DNA of 64,000 nt, taken from assembly GCA_905339235.1 (NCBI GenBank), contig CAJPFG010000009.1, forward strand, positions 122,029 through 186,028, in the 5' to 3' direction. The notes under the pieces are model-generated. The model was not told where the DNA came from, searched no databases, and saw only the letters and a program-made list of their open reading frames with translations. Positions 50,771 through 59,715 of the stretch are shown in pieces (the stretch's first letter is position 1; each line of letters opens with the position of its first letter). The stretch comes from Phycisphaerales bacterium (GTDB taxonomy: Bacteria; Planctomycetota; Phycisphaerae; Phycisphaerales; UBA1924). A program made the translations under genes and the position numbers.

Positions 50771-51657
50771 TACGGCCGCGGCGCCGCCGGGGGCGCGAGC
50801 CTCGCGGCGGTGTCCTCGACACGATCGTCGAAGCGCGCACGACACGCGAGCCCCGGCGCGAGCGAGTCGCCGCCGTTCGGAAGCTCGAGCCGAACACCGA
50901 ACGTGCCGCTCGCCGCGTCGATCACCGGATCGACGGCAGTGACGCGCGCCACGTGCGATCCCTCCGGCAAGGACGTCGTCGTGACGACGGCCTCGCTTCC
51001 CGGCCGGATGCGACCGCGCAAGGGCGCCGGGAGCAGCGCCTCGACGCGGAGCGGGTCGATCTGGGCGATCTCGAGGACTTCCGAGCTTTCGACGTACTCG
51101 CCGGGATGAAGCAGGCGCCGCGTCACGACTCCATCGATCGGGCTCCGGACGCGGCGGCGCTCGAGCTCGGCCTCGGCCTGCGCGAGCTCGATCTGCGCGA
51201 GCCGAACCTCCTCGCGAGCGGCTTCGAGGTCCGCCGTGGCGCGCTCGAGGTTCGTCGTCGCCTCGTCGAGCAGACGCTCGGCCACGACGTTCTGCTCGCG
51301 GAGCTTCGAGAGCCTCGCAAGCTCGCGCTCGGCGAACCGGACCCGGGCATCGGCCTCGGCGAGATTGCCGCGATGCGAGGCGCGCTCGCGTGCCACGTCG
51401 CGGGAGGCGCGCTCGGCGCCCGATTCGAGCGTCGCCACGATCTGGCCCTGCTTCACCCGATCGCCTCGATCGACCTCGACGCTCTCGAGCACGCCTTCGA
51501 CGGCCGTCGAGAGTCGGACGACCCGCTGCGGCTCGATCAGGCACTCGACGTCCTGCGACGCCGCAGCACCGGGCCGCGGCGCCGCGAGCGCGCTCGCGAG
51601 GAGCCCCGCGGCGACGAAGCTTCGCAGCACGTCTTCTCGTTTCGTTTCGAGCCTCAT
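50770..51657 (-). CDS. HlyD-type periplasmic adaptor protein
   Basis: A 295-residue adaptor with a signal-like N-terminus (RSFVAAGLLASALAAPRPGAAAS). The barrel-sandwich hybrid is split by a long coiled coil (EADARVRFAERELARLSKLREQ; LAQIELAQAEAELERRRV), ending in SPIDGVVTRRLLHPGEYV. These are features of membrane-fusion proteins of HlyD/RND type. It is the last gene of the five-gene operon and would bridge inner- and outer-membrane parts. No transporter or outer-membrane channel is encoded beside it. Confidence 0.88.
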   Translation of the reverse strand: MRLETKREDVLRSFVAAGLLASALAAPRPGAAASQDVECLIEPQRVVRLSTAVEGVLESVEVDRGDRVKQGQIVATLESGAERASRDVARERASHRGNLAEADARVRFAERELARLSKLREQNVVAERLLDEATTNLERATADLEAAREEVRLAQIELAQAEAELERRRVRSPIDGVVTRRLLHPGEYVESSEVLEIAQIDPLRVEALLPAPLRGRIRPGSEAVVTTTSLPEGSHVARVTAVDPVIDAASGTFGVRLELPNGGDSLAPGLACRARFDDRVEDTAARLAPPAAPRP

Positions 51658-51675
51658 GGTCCCTCCCGGCAATCG

Positions 51676-53805
51676 CTACCCCTGCAGGATCCGGTTTCCC
51701 GCTCGCAGCACGCGGCGGAGGAGCGAGGTGGCGAGCGGCTCGCTCTTGCCGACGAAGAGCGCCTGTCCGCGCATTCCATCGCGGACCTCCGCCCCCGCGG
51801 ATTCCGGAAGCCTCACGGAGAGCTCGAAGTACGGAGTCGGCGCCCGTCGATCGTCGGCTCCGACGGGAATCTCGCCGCCGGCCTCTTGCGTGAGCGCATC
51901 GTGCTCGATCGCCCGCGAGCCGGCCGGAACGATCCGCACGACCTCGCCCTCGATCGTCCGCCATGGAGCCGCGGCGATCCGCACGCGAACGGGATCTCCG
52001 GGCTTCGGCCCGACGCTCGCGACCTCGTGCTCGGACATCGCGACCCGGAGCAGGAAGGGCCCCGCGGCGAGGGTCGCAATCGGCTCGCCCTCCTTCACGA
52101 AGCGACCCCGTTCGGTGTTGGAGACGGCCGAGACGAGCGTCCCGGCGAAGTCGCTCCTCACCTCGAGCGCGGCGAGCTCACGACGGCGCTCTTCGAGCGT
52201 GGCGCGGCTCGCGGCCGCGATCCGCGACTCGGGAACCGCGCGCGCGCTCGCTTCGGCCCGGTACGTCGCCGCACGAAGCCCGGCGACTTCGGCGTCGGCT
52301 TCGGCCTCGGAGACCTTCGCCTCGAGAAGCGGGTTCTCGAGCCGCGCGAGCAGCGTCCCGGGCTCGATCCGCTCTCCCGGAGTCGCCATGACCCGTTCCA
52401 GGAAGCCTCCCTGCTCGGCTCGGACCACGCGCTCGTGCTCGCGTCGAACGACCCCCTGCGCGCGAACCGACTCCGGGACCGGGACGAAGAGCGCAACGAG
52501 CGGAACGCCGGCGAGAAGCGCGGCGCCGATCCCGACCGCTCGCACGCGGCGAGTCGCCGTCTCGGACGAGTGCAGGAGATACGCCGCGAGGCCGCGGACC
52601 GCTCGCCAGAGCTGATGGCCGACGTAGCCGACCGCGAAGGCGATTCCGAGCAAGAAGGCCTTCGTGGCGACGAGCAGCGAGACCGAGACGACGAGCACCA
52701 CCCGGTAGACGACCGAGGCGACTCCGAAGACGACGAGGAAGGGCACGAGCCGCTTCGAGGTATCGGGGACCGGATCGTCGATCCCGAAGCAGAACTTCTT
52801 CGCGACGCTCCGGACCGCTTTCTCGCTCCGCGCGCGGAGGTTCGGAATCTCGAGAAGGTCCGAGACCACGTAGTAGCCATCGAAGCGCATGAGGGGGTTC
52901 GCATTGAGCGCAATCGTCACCACGCTCGCGAGGAGCAGGACGTCGTGCGCCACGATCCGGACGCTCGCCGAGGGCGTCGTCGCCCAGACCGCGAGCGCCG
53001 CGACGGCGATGATCGACTCGACGTACATGCCTGCGAGCGAGACCGCGAGCCGATCGCGGCGCCGGACGAAGCCCCATGCCGACGTCGCGTCGACGTAGGC
53101 GAGCGGCGTGAGCAGGACGAGCATGATCCCCATTTCGGGGACACCTCCTCCCCGCGCCTTGCAGGCGTAGGCGTGGCCGAGCTCGTGGATCGCCTTGAGC
53201 GCGATGAGGGCGATCCAGAGCACCGGCAGGTTCGCGACCGCGAGGATCGAGTGGACCGGCGAGACGAGCTCGCGCCAGTTCTGGGCCGCGAAGCCGAGCG
53301 CTGCGAGAACGGCGAGCCCCCAGACGATGAAGGCACCCCGCGAGAAGATCCACGAGACGTAGCGAACCGTGCGGTCGAGGAAATCGTCCGGATTCCAGAC
53401 GGGGATGCGGAGCGAGAGGAAGCCGAGCAGCCGCTCCCGGCGCCGGGCGCGCTCGCGCGCGACGTGACGCCGATAGAGCGCGCGGTCGTCCGAGACGGGG
53501 AGGTTCAGGAAGGCGAGATTGTGGAGCGAAACCACGAAGCGGTAGAAGTCGTCGAGGTCATCTTCGCCGAGGACACCCTCGCGAACGAGATCGGCGTGGA
53601 TCTCGGCGAGACTCTTCTCGGACGAGATGCGGACCAGGATCTGGTACTCGTGCGGACCGAAGCGGTGGCTCTGCATCGACGCGGGATCGCGGACGACGTA
53701 GGACGGCTCGCCGCGGAAGAGATGGCGGAAGACCTGGAGGTCGGGACGAAGATCGACGCGTGCCGAGCCGAGGCGCTGCGCGAGGGTCGGAGCCACTGCA
53801 CTCAT
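51676..53805 (-). CDS. PqqD-like, M50 peptidase and HlyD fusion protein
   Basis: A 709-residue membrane protein with three parts. Residues 1-105 resemble a PqqD-type peptide-binding domain (ARVDLRPDLQVFRHLFRGEPSYVVRDP). Residues 150-400 are a site-2-protease (M50) core with HELGH (207-211) in the second helix and the second metal motif NPLMRFDG (303-310). Residues 440-690 form an HlyD-like adaptor (VRREHERVVRAEQGGFLERV; SDFAGTLVSAV; MSEHEVASVGPKPGD). It could bind, cut or hand over a peptide to the adaptor. Its ATG overlaps the preceding gene's TGA (ATGA), so the two are co-translated. Confidence 0.9.
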   Translation of the reverse strand: MSAVAPTLAQRLGSARVDLRPDLQVFRHLFRGEPSYVVRDPASMQSHRFGPHEYQILVRISSEKSLAEIHADLVREGVLGEDDLDDFYRFVVSLHNLAFLNLPVSDDRALYRRHVARERARRRERLLGFLSLRIPVWNPDDFLDRTVRYVSWIFSRGAFIVWGLAVLAALGFAAQNWRELVSPVHSILAVANLPVLWIALIALKAIHELGHAYACKARGGGVPEMGIMLVLLTPLAYVDATSAWGFVRRRDRLAVSLAGMYVESIIAVAALAVWATTPSASVRIVAHDVLLLASVVTIALNANPLMRFDGYYVVSDLLEIPNLRARSEKAVRSVAKKFCFGIDDPVPDTSKRLVPFLVVFGVASVVYRVVLVVSVSLLVATKAFLLGIAFAVGYVGHQLWRAVRGLAAYLLHSSETATRRVRAVGIGAALLAGVPLVALFVPVPESVRAQGVVRREHERVVRAEQGGFLERVMATPGERIEPGTLLARLENPLLEAKVSEAEADAEVAGLRAATYRAEASARAVPESRIAAASRATLEERRRELAALEVRSDFAGTLVSAVSNTERGRFVKEGEPIATLAAGPFLLRVAMSEHEVASVGPKPGDPVRVRIAAAPWRTIEGEVVRIVPAGSRAIEHDALTQEAGGEIPVGADDRRAPTPYFELSVRLPESAGAEVRDGMRGQALFVGKSEPLATSLLRRVLRAGNRILQG

Positions 53806-55682
53806 AGATAGAACTGGAGCCGCAGCCAGTCGGTCAGGCGATGGAGCAAGACCCACCACGTGACGCGGGTCCCGGCATCGATGCTTCCCACGCCCTCCAT
53901 CCCGGGACGCATCCACGGAGCGTCGAGCTCGACCTCCGCTTCGGCGACGTAGACGTTCGCGCCGTCGACGACCTCCGCCGCGGGAGCCACGCGATCGAGG
54001 ACGAAGGGCTCGCTCTCGTCGGGCCGGGCCTGCGTCGAGAAGCTTCCCGCCTGCCCCGCTCGAACGTCGTCGACCGCTCGCTCCGGGACGCGGATGCGAA
54101 GCCGGTAGCGGTCGCCGTCGGCGATCTCGAAGAGCGGCTCGCCGAGTGGGAGCGATTGGCCGATGCGGTCGCGAAGATCTCCCGAGACGACGAGCCCGTC
54201 GAACGGTGCGCGGATCGTCGAGGCTTCGATGCGGCGGTCGAGGAGCGCGATCTGCGAGCGCAGGAGATCCATCTGCGCCCTCGCGAGCCGGACCTCGACG
54301 GGAGCCGCACGATCGGAGACGGCCTGCCCGGCGGTGAAGCGCTGCACGTCGAGTGCGGCTTCGAGGCGCTCGCGCTCGAGCCGGAGTTCGCCGGTGCGGA
54401 AGGTCGCGAGAACGTCCCCCTTCCCGACGACGTCGCCCGCGACGACGGGCGCCGATTCGAGGACTCCCTCGAAGGGCGCGCCGAGCGTCTGCATCTTCGC
54501 AGGGACGACCTCGGCCGTGGCGGTGACGGTGTACGGCATCGGTCCGAAGAAGAACCAGAGGGCCGCGGCCGCGCCGGCCACGACGAGCGCGCGACGTGCG
54601 ATCTTTCCCGGCTCGCGAAGCCAGCGGCCTGCGTCGCCTGCAGCGTCGCGGAGGTGTTCACGAAGCGATCGGCTCGCGCGCTCGACGAGCCCGAAGGCTC
54701 CGGCGAACGGCTCGACCATGCGGCGCATCGAGTCGATCTCGTCGGGCCGAAAGCCACTGCCCATCCTCCGGACGCTCACGACGAGCATCGCTTCCGCAAC
54801 GGGACCGATCGGGAACGAGGCGACCGCGCTCCCGGCCGAGACCTCGCTCCAGCGGCGGTGGAGCTTCCAGTCGACTCGGCCCGAATCCTCCGCGGTCGGG
54901 CCCTCGCGCTGCCAGGCGATCGGAGCGCCGGCGTCGAGACACTCCTCCATCGCCGCGCCGAGCGCTCGGACGCTCTCGCTCTGCGCCTTGATCTCGTCGT
55001 AGCCCGAGATCGAGAGGACCTCGACGCGGCCGTTCCGCGCGAGTCCGAGCGCGACCTGATCCGCGCTCGTCACGTTGCGGAGGTTGTTGGTGATCGCGAA
55101 CGCGAGCTCGCGCGGCGAAGAGAAGGTCGAGACGCGGCCGAGATCGACCGCCATGCGAAGCTCGGTTCGCGGGTCGAGTCGCGACGATTCGAGCGCGAAG
55201 CGCGCGATCCGCGCGCTCAGGAAGTGTGCCGCGGACTCGAGGATCAGTTGGAGTTCGCGGCCGTGGTCCGGGCCGCTGCACGGGACGACCGCCGCGATCG
55301 CTCCCGAGGGTTGGCCCGGCTCGGAGTCGATGCGCGCCGCGATCGCCGCAACGAGAAGACCGGACTCGCGCGCGCGGAAGATCCGACCGGCGACGGCCCT
55401 CGCCGAGAGCGCCGCATCGAGAACGCCTTCGAGCGCCGGCTTCCAGAAGCTCGGATCGGAGCCTTCGGCGGTGAAGGTCTCCTCGACGACGTCCATCTGG
55501 CTCTGCGCGTAGAGGGTGGCGTGCGGCGCGTGGAGCGCCGTGGCAATCACGGCGAGCGCGCGGCGCAAGAAGCTCGCGCGGCTTCCGGCCTCGTCGGCGA
55601 GACGGCGGAGATCCGCGTAGAGACGCTGGCGGTCGACGTGGAGCGCCGCTTCGTCGCGCGGCTCGGAAAGGCCCGTGCTCAT
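53802..55682 (-). CDS. GAF-domain and HlyD fusion protein
   Basis: A 626-residue protein with an unusual domain order. Residues 25-335 look like two tandem GAF-type sensor domains (for example AFAITNNLRNVTSADQVALGLAR and GYDEIKAQSESVRALGAA). One membrane helix follows at about 363-380 (IARRALVVAGAAAALWFFFG). Residues 395-600 are an HlyD adaptor (GAPFEGVLESAPVVAGDVVGKGD, the coiled coil, then IRAPFDGLVVSGDLRDR). The GAF part would be cytoplasmic and the adaptor periplasmic. It may sense a ligand and gate export. PilZ gene 19 nt upstream. Confidence 0.85.
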   Translation of the reverse strand: MSTGLSEPRDEAALHVDRQRLYADLRRLADEAGSRASFLRRALAVIATALHAPHATLYAQSQMDVVEETFTAEGSDPSFWKPALEGVLDAALSARAVAGRIFRARESGLLVAAIAARIDSEPGQPSGAIAAVVPCSGPDHGRELQLILESAAHFLSARIARFALESSRLDPRTELRMAVDLGRVSTFSSPRELAFAITNNLRNVTSADQVALGLARNGRVEVLSISGYDEIKAQSESVRALGAAMEECLDAGAPIAWQREGPTAEDSGRVDWKLHRRWSEVSAGSAVASFPIGPVAEAMLVVSVRRMGSGFRPDEIDSMRRMVEPFAGAFGLVERASRSLREHLRDAAGDAGRWLREPGKIARRALVVAGAAAALWFFFGPMPYTVTATAEVVPAKMQTLGAPFEGVLESAPVVAGDVVGKGDVLATFRTGELRLERERLEAALDVQRFTAGQAVSDRAAPVEVRLARAQMDLLRSQIALLDRRIEASTIRAPFDGLVVSGDLRDRIGQSLPLGEPLFEIADGDRYRLRIRVPERAVDDVRAGQAGSFSTQARPDESEPFVLDRVAPAAEVVDGANVYVAEAEVELDAPWMRPGMEGVGSIDAGTRVTWWVLLHRLTDWLRLQFYL

Positions 55683-55701
55683 CCCCTCCCCTTCGCCCGG
55701 G

Positions 55702-56133
55702 CTAGGCCCGCTCGCTCCGGCCCCTCGCCAGGATCTCGGCCTCTTCGCGCAGTCCGCCGTCGTCGGGAAGGACGAGTGCATGGAAGGTCTGGAAGCCGCT
55801 CTCGTAAGCTCCCTCGCGAACGAGATGACAGCGAACGCAGCGCACGAAGGTCATCGGGAGGTCGGCGAGTGCGTCGCGGAAGTCGATCCGGTAGATGTCG
55901 CCGACGCGGAGCGGAAGCGCGGTCATGATCCGGCAGCCGTTCGCCGAGATGTCGCCGAGAACTCCTTCGAGCTTGAGCTTGCCGAGATCGCTCGAGTTCC
56001 CCGGCTGCACGACGATGCGTGCCTTCACGGCGATGCGATGGCTCGAGCGCTTCCGCCGGATCTCGTCCGGCGTCTGCCGCTCGATGTCTCGCATGAGGTC
56101 GAAGGCGTCCTTGTCGATCGCATCGTGATCCAC
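55702..56133 (-). CDS. PilZ-domain protein
   Basis: A 143-residue protein. The PilZ c-di-GMP-binding pattern is seen: the R-rich RRKRSSHRIAV (RxxxR) and, about 30 residues on, GDISANGCRIM (D/N-x-S-x-x-G). The rest is a beta-barrel-like sequence (IYRIDFRDALADLPMTFVRCVRC). It may report c-di-GMP to the neighbouring export genes. The start is GTG. It lies 19 nt before the GAF-HlyD gene and 112 nt after the RTX gene. Confidence 0.85.
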   Translation of the reverse strand: MDHDAIDKDAFDLMRDIERQTPDEIRRKRSSHRIAVKARIVVQPGNSSDLGKLKLEGVLGDISANGCRIMTALPLRVGDIYRIDFRDALADLPMTFVRCVRCHLVREGAYESGFQTFHALVLPDDGGLREEAEILARGRSERA

Positions 56134-56245
56134 GTCGGGGCTCCCCTCCGAGCGGCAGCGCGAGCCATCGCGTGCGTGCTCGATCGCTCAAGCGAGATCG
56201 GTCCCCCCCGCCGGCGCCTTGAACCCCGAATGCGACACGATGCGA

Positions 56246-58546
56246 CTAGAGGAGCGGGCGCCCTCCCGATCCGGTGGCTCCGGGGCGATCGGAATCGAGA
56301 GTGTCCCGTGGCTTCGCTCCACCGAGGCTCCGGAATAGACCCCAGACCGCCGCCATCACGGTGCCGTCGCGGGCCAGCTCCTCGCCGCGGTCGGAGCCGG
56401 CGGGCGCCTGCACGAGATCGATCGCGTCCGCTCGCGGCTCGACGGCAAAGACCTCGTCGAAGCGCGCTCCACGCGCCTGCTCGTCGCGAAGATCGGTGAG
56501 AAGGCCCGTCTCGATCCGGAAGGCCGGCCGGCCGGCCTCGAGATCGTCCTCAAAGAGTTCGAGCGGGCCGGGGACGAGCGCCGTCGGATCTTCGTCCGCG
56601 AGGCTCTCGCGAACGATCGCATCGACGAGAGGCGCCCCCTCCGCGCCCGGCGCACCCGGCGCGTCGCCGAACGCCGGGAACCGGCTCTCGACCGCCGGCG
56701 AGAACGTGACGGGCTCGCGCGGTTCGAGCCCGGGCCGCTCGGGCTCGCCGAGCCAATCGGCGATGAAGTCGTCGGGCGGAAGCGAAGCGGAGAGCACGTC
56801 GACGCCGAGCGTTGCGACGACGGTCGTCGCGTCGCCGTCGGCCTCGCGCGACGTCGCTTCGAAAGTGAGCTCGATCTCTCCGGCCGTCCCGGCCGCGGGC
56901 GTGAGCGCGAGTCCATCGAGATCACGCGCATCGAGCGTCCAGACTCCGTCGGGCCCGCGTACGCCGGCCGAGAGCGTCGCGTCGTCGGGCACTCCGCGGA
57001 CCGTGATCACGAGCGATTCGCTCGCGTCGCGGTCGTTCGACGAAGCCGTGACGAAGAGACCGATCGGAGAACCCGCCGTTCCCGAGGCCGGCTCGACGTC
57101 GAGCGTCGGACCGTCGGCGACGCCCGCGACCGAAACGTGGAGAAGATCGGTGGCCGACGCCGTCGCGCCCCCCCGGGCCACGGAGGTCGCCGTCACCTCG
57201 AGATCGAAGTCGGCGCTCGAATCCGGCGCCGGCAGGAGCGTGAGATGCTCGAGATCCGGGGCCGCGAGCCGCCACGAGCCGTCGGGCTGGCGCTCTCCGG
57301 CCGAGAGCGCGGCGCCCTCCGGAACGCCTCGGACGTCGACCCGGAGCGTCTCGCCGGGCGCGCCACGCGTCGCGATCGAAAGCGGGATCGAGCGATCCTC
57401 GAGACCCGACGCCGCCAGCACCGAGAGCGACGGAGCATGCGCGGTGGCGGCGGTCTCGAGCGCCACGTCTCGAAGGCGGATCGATTCGATGTGATCGTAA
57501 TCGACTCGGAACGATTGCCCGCGCCCCATGTCGACGGTGATGCTGCCCCGCTCCGAGGGCATCCCCTCGTGCATCGAGGAGAAGCTCAGCTGTGAGCGCG
57601 CGTAGCGGGAGAGATCGAGTGCGTCGTTGCCGCCTGCGCCATCGACCGTGTAGACGCCACGATTGGCCGCACGCGTGAAGGCGAACTGGTCGTCGTGCGA
57701 GCTCCCCTCGATTGCTTCGATTCCCGAGAGCGTGTCGCGGCCCGCACCACCCGTGTCCTGAGCCGAGGTGAGCGTCGAATCGACCCGGACGCCGCTCGCA
57801 GCACTCGCGTAGCTCGCCGTGTCGCGTCCCGCGCCACCGGTGATGCGATCGTCGCCGGCACCGCCGTCGATGCGATCGTCGTCGGCGCCACCGTCGAGCC
57901 GATCGTTTCCCGCGTCGCCGGAAAGGACGTCACGGCCCGCACCGCCCACGAGCGTATCGTTGCCAGCGCCTCCCTCGAGAAGGTCGTTCTCGGTGCCGCC
58001 GTCGAGGGTATCGTTGCCGTCGCCACCTCGGAGCGTGTCGTCGCCCGCCTGTCCGTAGAGGCGGTCGGTTCCGACGCCGCCTTCGAGCGTGTCTGCACCG
58101 GCGCCGCCCTCGAGACGATCGTTTCCGTCCTCGCCGACGAGGCGGTCGTCACCGTCGCCTCCGCGAAGCGTGTCGTTGCCCGCGCCGCCCGCGAGAAGGT
58201 CGCTTCCGGCGTCGCCCGAAAGGGTGTCGGTGCCCGCGCCGCCGAAGAGCCGATCGTTCCCGTCGCCGCCCGTGAGGGTGTCGTTGCCGACGCCGCCGAA
58301 GAGCGTGTCGCTTCCGAGTCCCCCCGAGAGCCGATCGTTGCCGGCCTGGCCGGCGATCACGTCGTCGCCCGCGCCACCGCTCACGGTGTTGGCCCGGGCA
58401 CTGGTGAGGATCGCCGCCGCTTCGGCGTCGACCTCGGCAGCGGCCGCAGCCGCCTCTCCGGTTTCGGCGTCGACCCAGGACGCGGAGAGCAGGATGCGGG
58501 GCTCGAGGGGTTCGACCTGAAGGCGACGCCTGGGCTTCTCGGACAC
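56246..58546 (-). CDS. RTX surface protein with LEPR-type N-terminal motif and cadherin-like domains
   Basis: A 766-residue protein. Residues 1-24 ([23 protein letters not shown]) carry the LEPRxLL motif (residues 14-20) seen at the N-terminus of many surface proteins of planctomycetes and other phyla. Residues 57-245 are 21 RTX nonapeptides of the GGxGxDxL type, which bind calcium. Residues 375-600 hold two cadherin-like beta domains ([49 protein letters not shown]). The tail is acidic and Pro-rich. GTG start with GAGGAGG upstream. It is the likely cargo of the downstream PilZ, GAF-HlyD, M50 and HlyD genes. Confidence 0.9.
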   Translation of the reverse strand: MSEKPRRRLQVEPLEPRILLSASWVDAETGEAAAAAAEVDAEAAAILTSARANTVSGGAGDDVIAGQAGNDRLSGGLGSDTLFGGVGNDTLTGGDGNDRLFGGAGTDTLSGDAGSDLLAGGAGNDTLRGGDGDDRLVGEDGNDRLEGGAGADTLEGGVGTDRLYGQAGDDTLRGGDGNDTLDGGTENDLLEGGAGNDTLVGGAGRDVLSGDAGNDRLDGGADDDRIDGGAGDDRITGGAGRDTASYASAASGVRVDSTLTSAQDTGGAGRDTLSGIEAIEGSSHDDQFAFTRAANRGVYTVDGAGGNDALDLSRYARSQLSFSSMHEGMPSERGSITVDMGRGQSFRVDYDHIESIRLRDVALETAATAHAPSLSVLAASGLEDRSIPLSIATRGAPGETLRVDVRGVPEGAALSAGERQPDGSWRLAAPDLEHLTLLPAPDSSADFDLEVTATSVARGGATASATDLLHVSVAGVADGPTLDVEPASGTAGSPIGLFVTASSNDRDASESLVITVRGVPDDATLSAGVRGPDGVWTLDARDLDGLALTPAAGTAGEIELTFEATSREADGDATTVVATLGVDVLSASLPPDDFIADWLGEPERPGLEPREPVTFSPAVESRFPAFGDAPGAPGAEGAPLVDAIVRESLADEDPTALVPGPLELFEDDLEAGRPAFRIETGLLTDLRDEQARGARFDEVFAVEPRADAIDLVQAPAGSDRGEELARDGTVMAAVWGLFRSLGGAKPRDTLDSDRPGATGSGGRPLL
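57812..58378 (-). repeat. Array of 21 RTX nonapeptide repeats in DNA
   Basis: The DNA coding for residues 57-245 is 21 consecutive 27-bp units with the consensus GGxGxDxLx, mostly ending in D-T-L, D-R-L or D-x-I. Wobble positions differ between units, so the array is not freshly duplicated. It should fold into a parallel beta-roll that binds calcium outside the cell. Confidence 0.9.
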
Positions 58547-58662
58547 GGGGGCCTCCTCGACGGGGGTCTCCCCCGCTGATCGGCCGACCGCATCCGGTGC
58601 TGCGGAAAAAGAGCGGGAAAATCACCGCGAGGCGACCTCCCCTCGTGGCTTTCCCCGAGTTC

Positions 58663-59715
58663 CTACGCAGTGAAGTGTCGAGCGAGCTGCGCGTGGGTTG
58701 CGTAGGGAGGCCCCGAGCCCGCCGGACGCTGCGAGCAGTCGCGGGCAGGGCCGCCGAAGCGCCGCTTGAGAGCGGCCACGCGGCCGAGCGAACCCGCGAG
58801 GCGCTCGCGCGGGAGCTTCTCGAGCGTCGCGAGCGCCTCCTCGAAGGGCGCATTCTCGCCACAGACGAGAAGCGCATCGACTCCCGCATCGATGCAGCGA
58901 CGCACGCGCTCCTCGGTCGTCCCGTCGTCCGCGACCGCCCTCATCTCGAGATCGTCGCTGAAGACCACGCCATCGAAGCCGAGCTCGGTGCGAAGGATCG
59001 AGAGCACGCGAGCCGAAAGGGTCGCGGGGCTTGCCGGATCGAGCGCGGGGAAGAGCACGTGCGCCGTCATCACGCACGCCACTCCCGCCTCGATCGCGGC
59101 GCGGAACGGAGCGAGCTCGACGCGGCGAAGGCGATCGAGGCCATGCGGCAGCACCGGAAGCTCGTGGTGACTGTCGCGCGTGGTGTCCCCGTGGCCAGGG
59201 AAGTGTTTCGCGCAGGCCGCCACCCCCACGCTCTGGAGGCCCTCGATGAACGCCACCGCGTGTCGCGAGACGCGCTCGGGAGTCTCGCCGAAACTCCGGT
59301 CTCCGATCACCGGATTCGTCGGCTCGGTCGCCACGTCGACCACGGGAGCGAAGTCGAGCCCGATGCCGAGCTCGAAGAGCTCGCGGCCGAGCGCCTCGGC
59401 GAGCGCCCGCGTCGCGCCGGGATCGTCGCGGTCGCCGACCGCGCGCATCGGGGGCCAGAGCGTCCACGGCGTGCGGAGCCGCTGGACTCGCCCACCCTCC
59501 TGATCGATCGCCACGAGAAGCGGGGCCTCGGGCGGTGCGGGCGCATGGAGCGTCCGGAGCAGGGTTCGCGCCTGTTCGGGCGACGTGAAGTTCCTCGCGA
59601 AGAGGACGACCCCTCCGACGCGACCTGCCGCGATCAGCGCAGCGATCGGGTCGGGGACGCTCGTCCCCCCGAAGCCCACGAACAGGAGCTGTCCTGCCTC
59701 TTCCCTCGCGCTCAA
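58663..59715 (-). CDS. nagZ: Beta-N-acetylhexosaminidase (GH3, NagZ-like)
   Basis: A 350-residue cytoplasmic glycosidase of family GH3. KHFPGHGDTTRDSHHELP contains the NagZ His-Asp dyad and FSDDLEMRAV carries the catalytic nucleophile Asp. VAIDQEGGRVQRL and DFAPVVDVATEPTNPVIGDRSFG are also typical. It would remove GlcNAc from anhydromuropeptides in peptidoglycan recycling. The start is TTG, overlapping the ThDP-enzyme stop as TTGA. The RTX gene follows after 116 nt. Confidence 0.92.
   Translation of the reverse strand: MSAREEAGQLLFVGFGGTSVPDPIAALIAAGRVGGVVLFARNFTSPEQARTLLRTLHAPAPPEAPLLVAIDQEGGRVQRLRTPWTLWPPMRAVGDRDDPGATRALAEALGRELFELGIGLDFAPVVDVATEPTNPVIGDRSFGETPERVSRHAVAFIEGLQSVGVAACAKHFPGHGDTTRDSHHELPVLPHGLDRLRRVELAPFRAAIEAGVACVMTAHVLFPALDPASPATLSARVLSILRTELGFDGVVFSDDLEMRAVADDGTTEERVRRCIDAGVDALLVCGENAPFEEALATLEKLPRERLAGSLGRVAALKRRFGGPARDCSQRPAGSGPPYATHAQLARHFTA

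Noticed and set aside
50761..53811. Very long (1016-codon) open frame on the plus strand
   Set aside because: It runs antisense to the HlyD and M50-HlyD genes, whose products have clear motifs. The high GC and G-ending codons remove stop codons on the opposite strand; its translation is low in complexity (Arg/Asp/Glu) without motifs.
57812..58378. Repeat array considered as CRISPR-like
   Set aside because: Units are contiguous, code for RTX nonapeptides and have no unique spacers.
57695..58579. Plus-strand open frame with repeated VVA/VAR units opposite the RTX array
   Set aside because: It mirrors the 27-bp nonapeptide repeats on the coding strand. The RTX reading is the one with family motifs and a ribosome binding site.
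58547..58662. Possible c-di-GMP riboswitch upstream of the RTX gene, given the PilZ neighbour
   Set aside because: I compared the 116-bp gap with the known GEMM class core and found no matching conserved core; only weak hairpins are seen.
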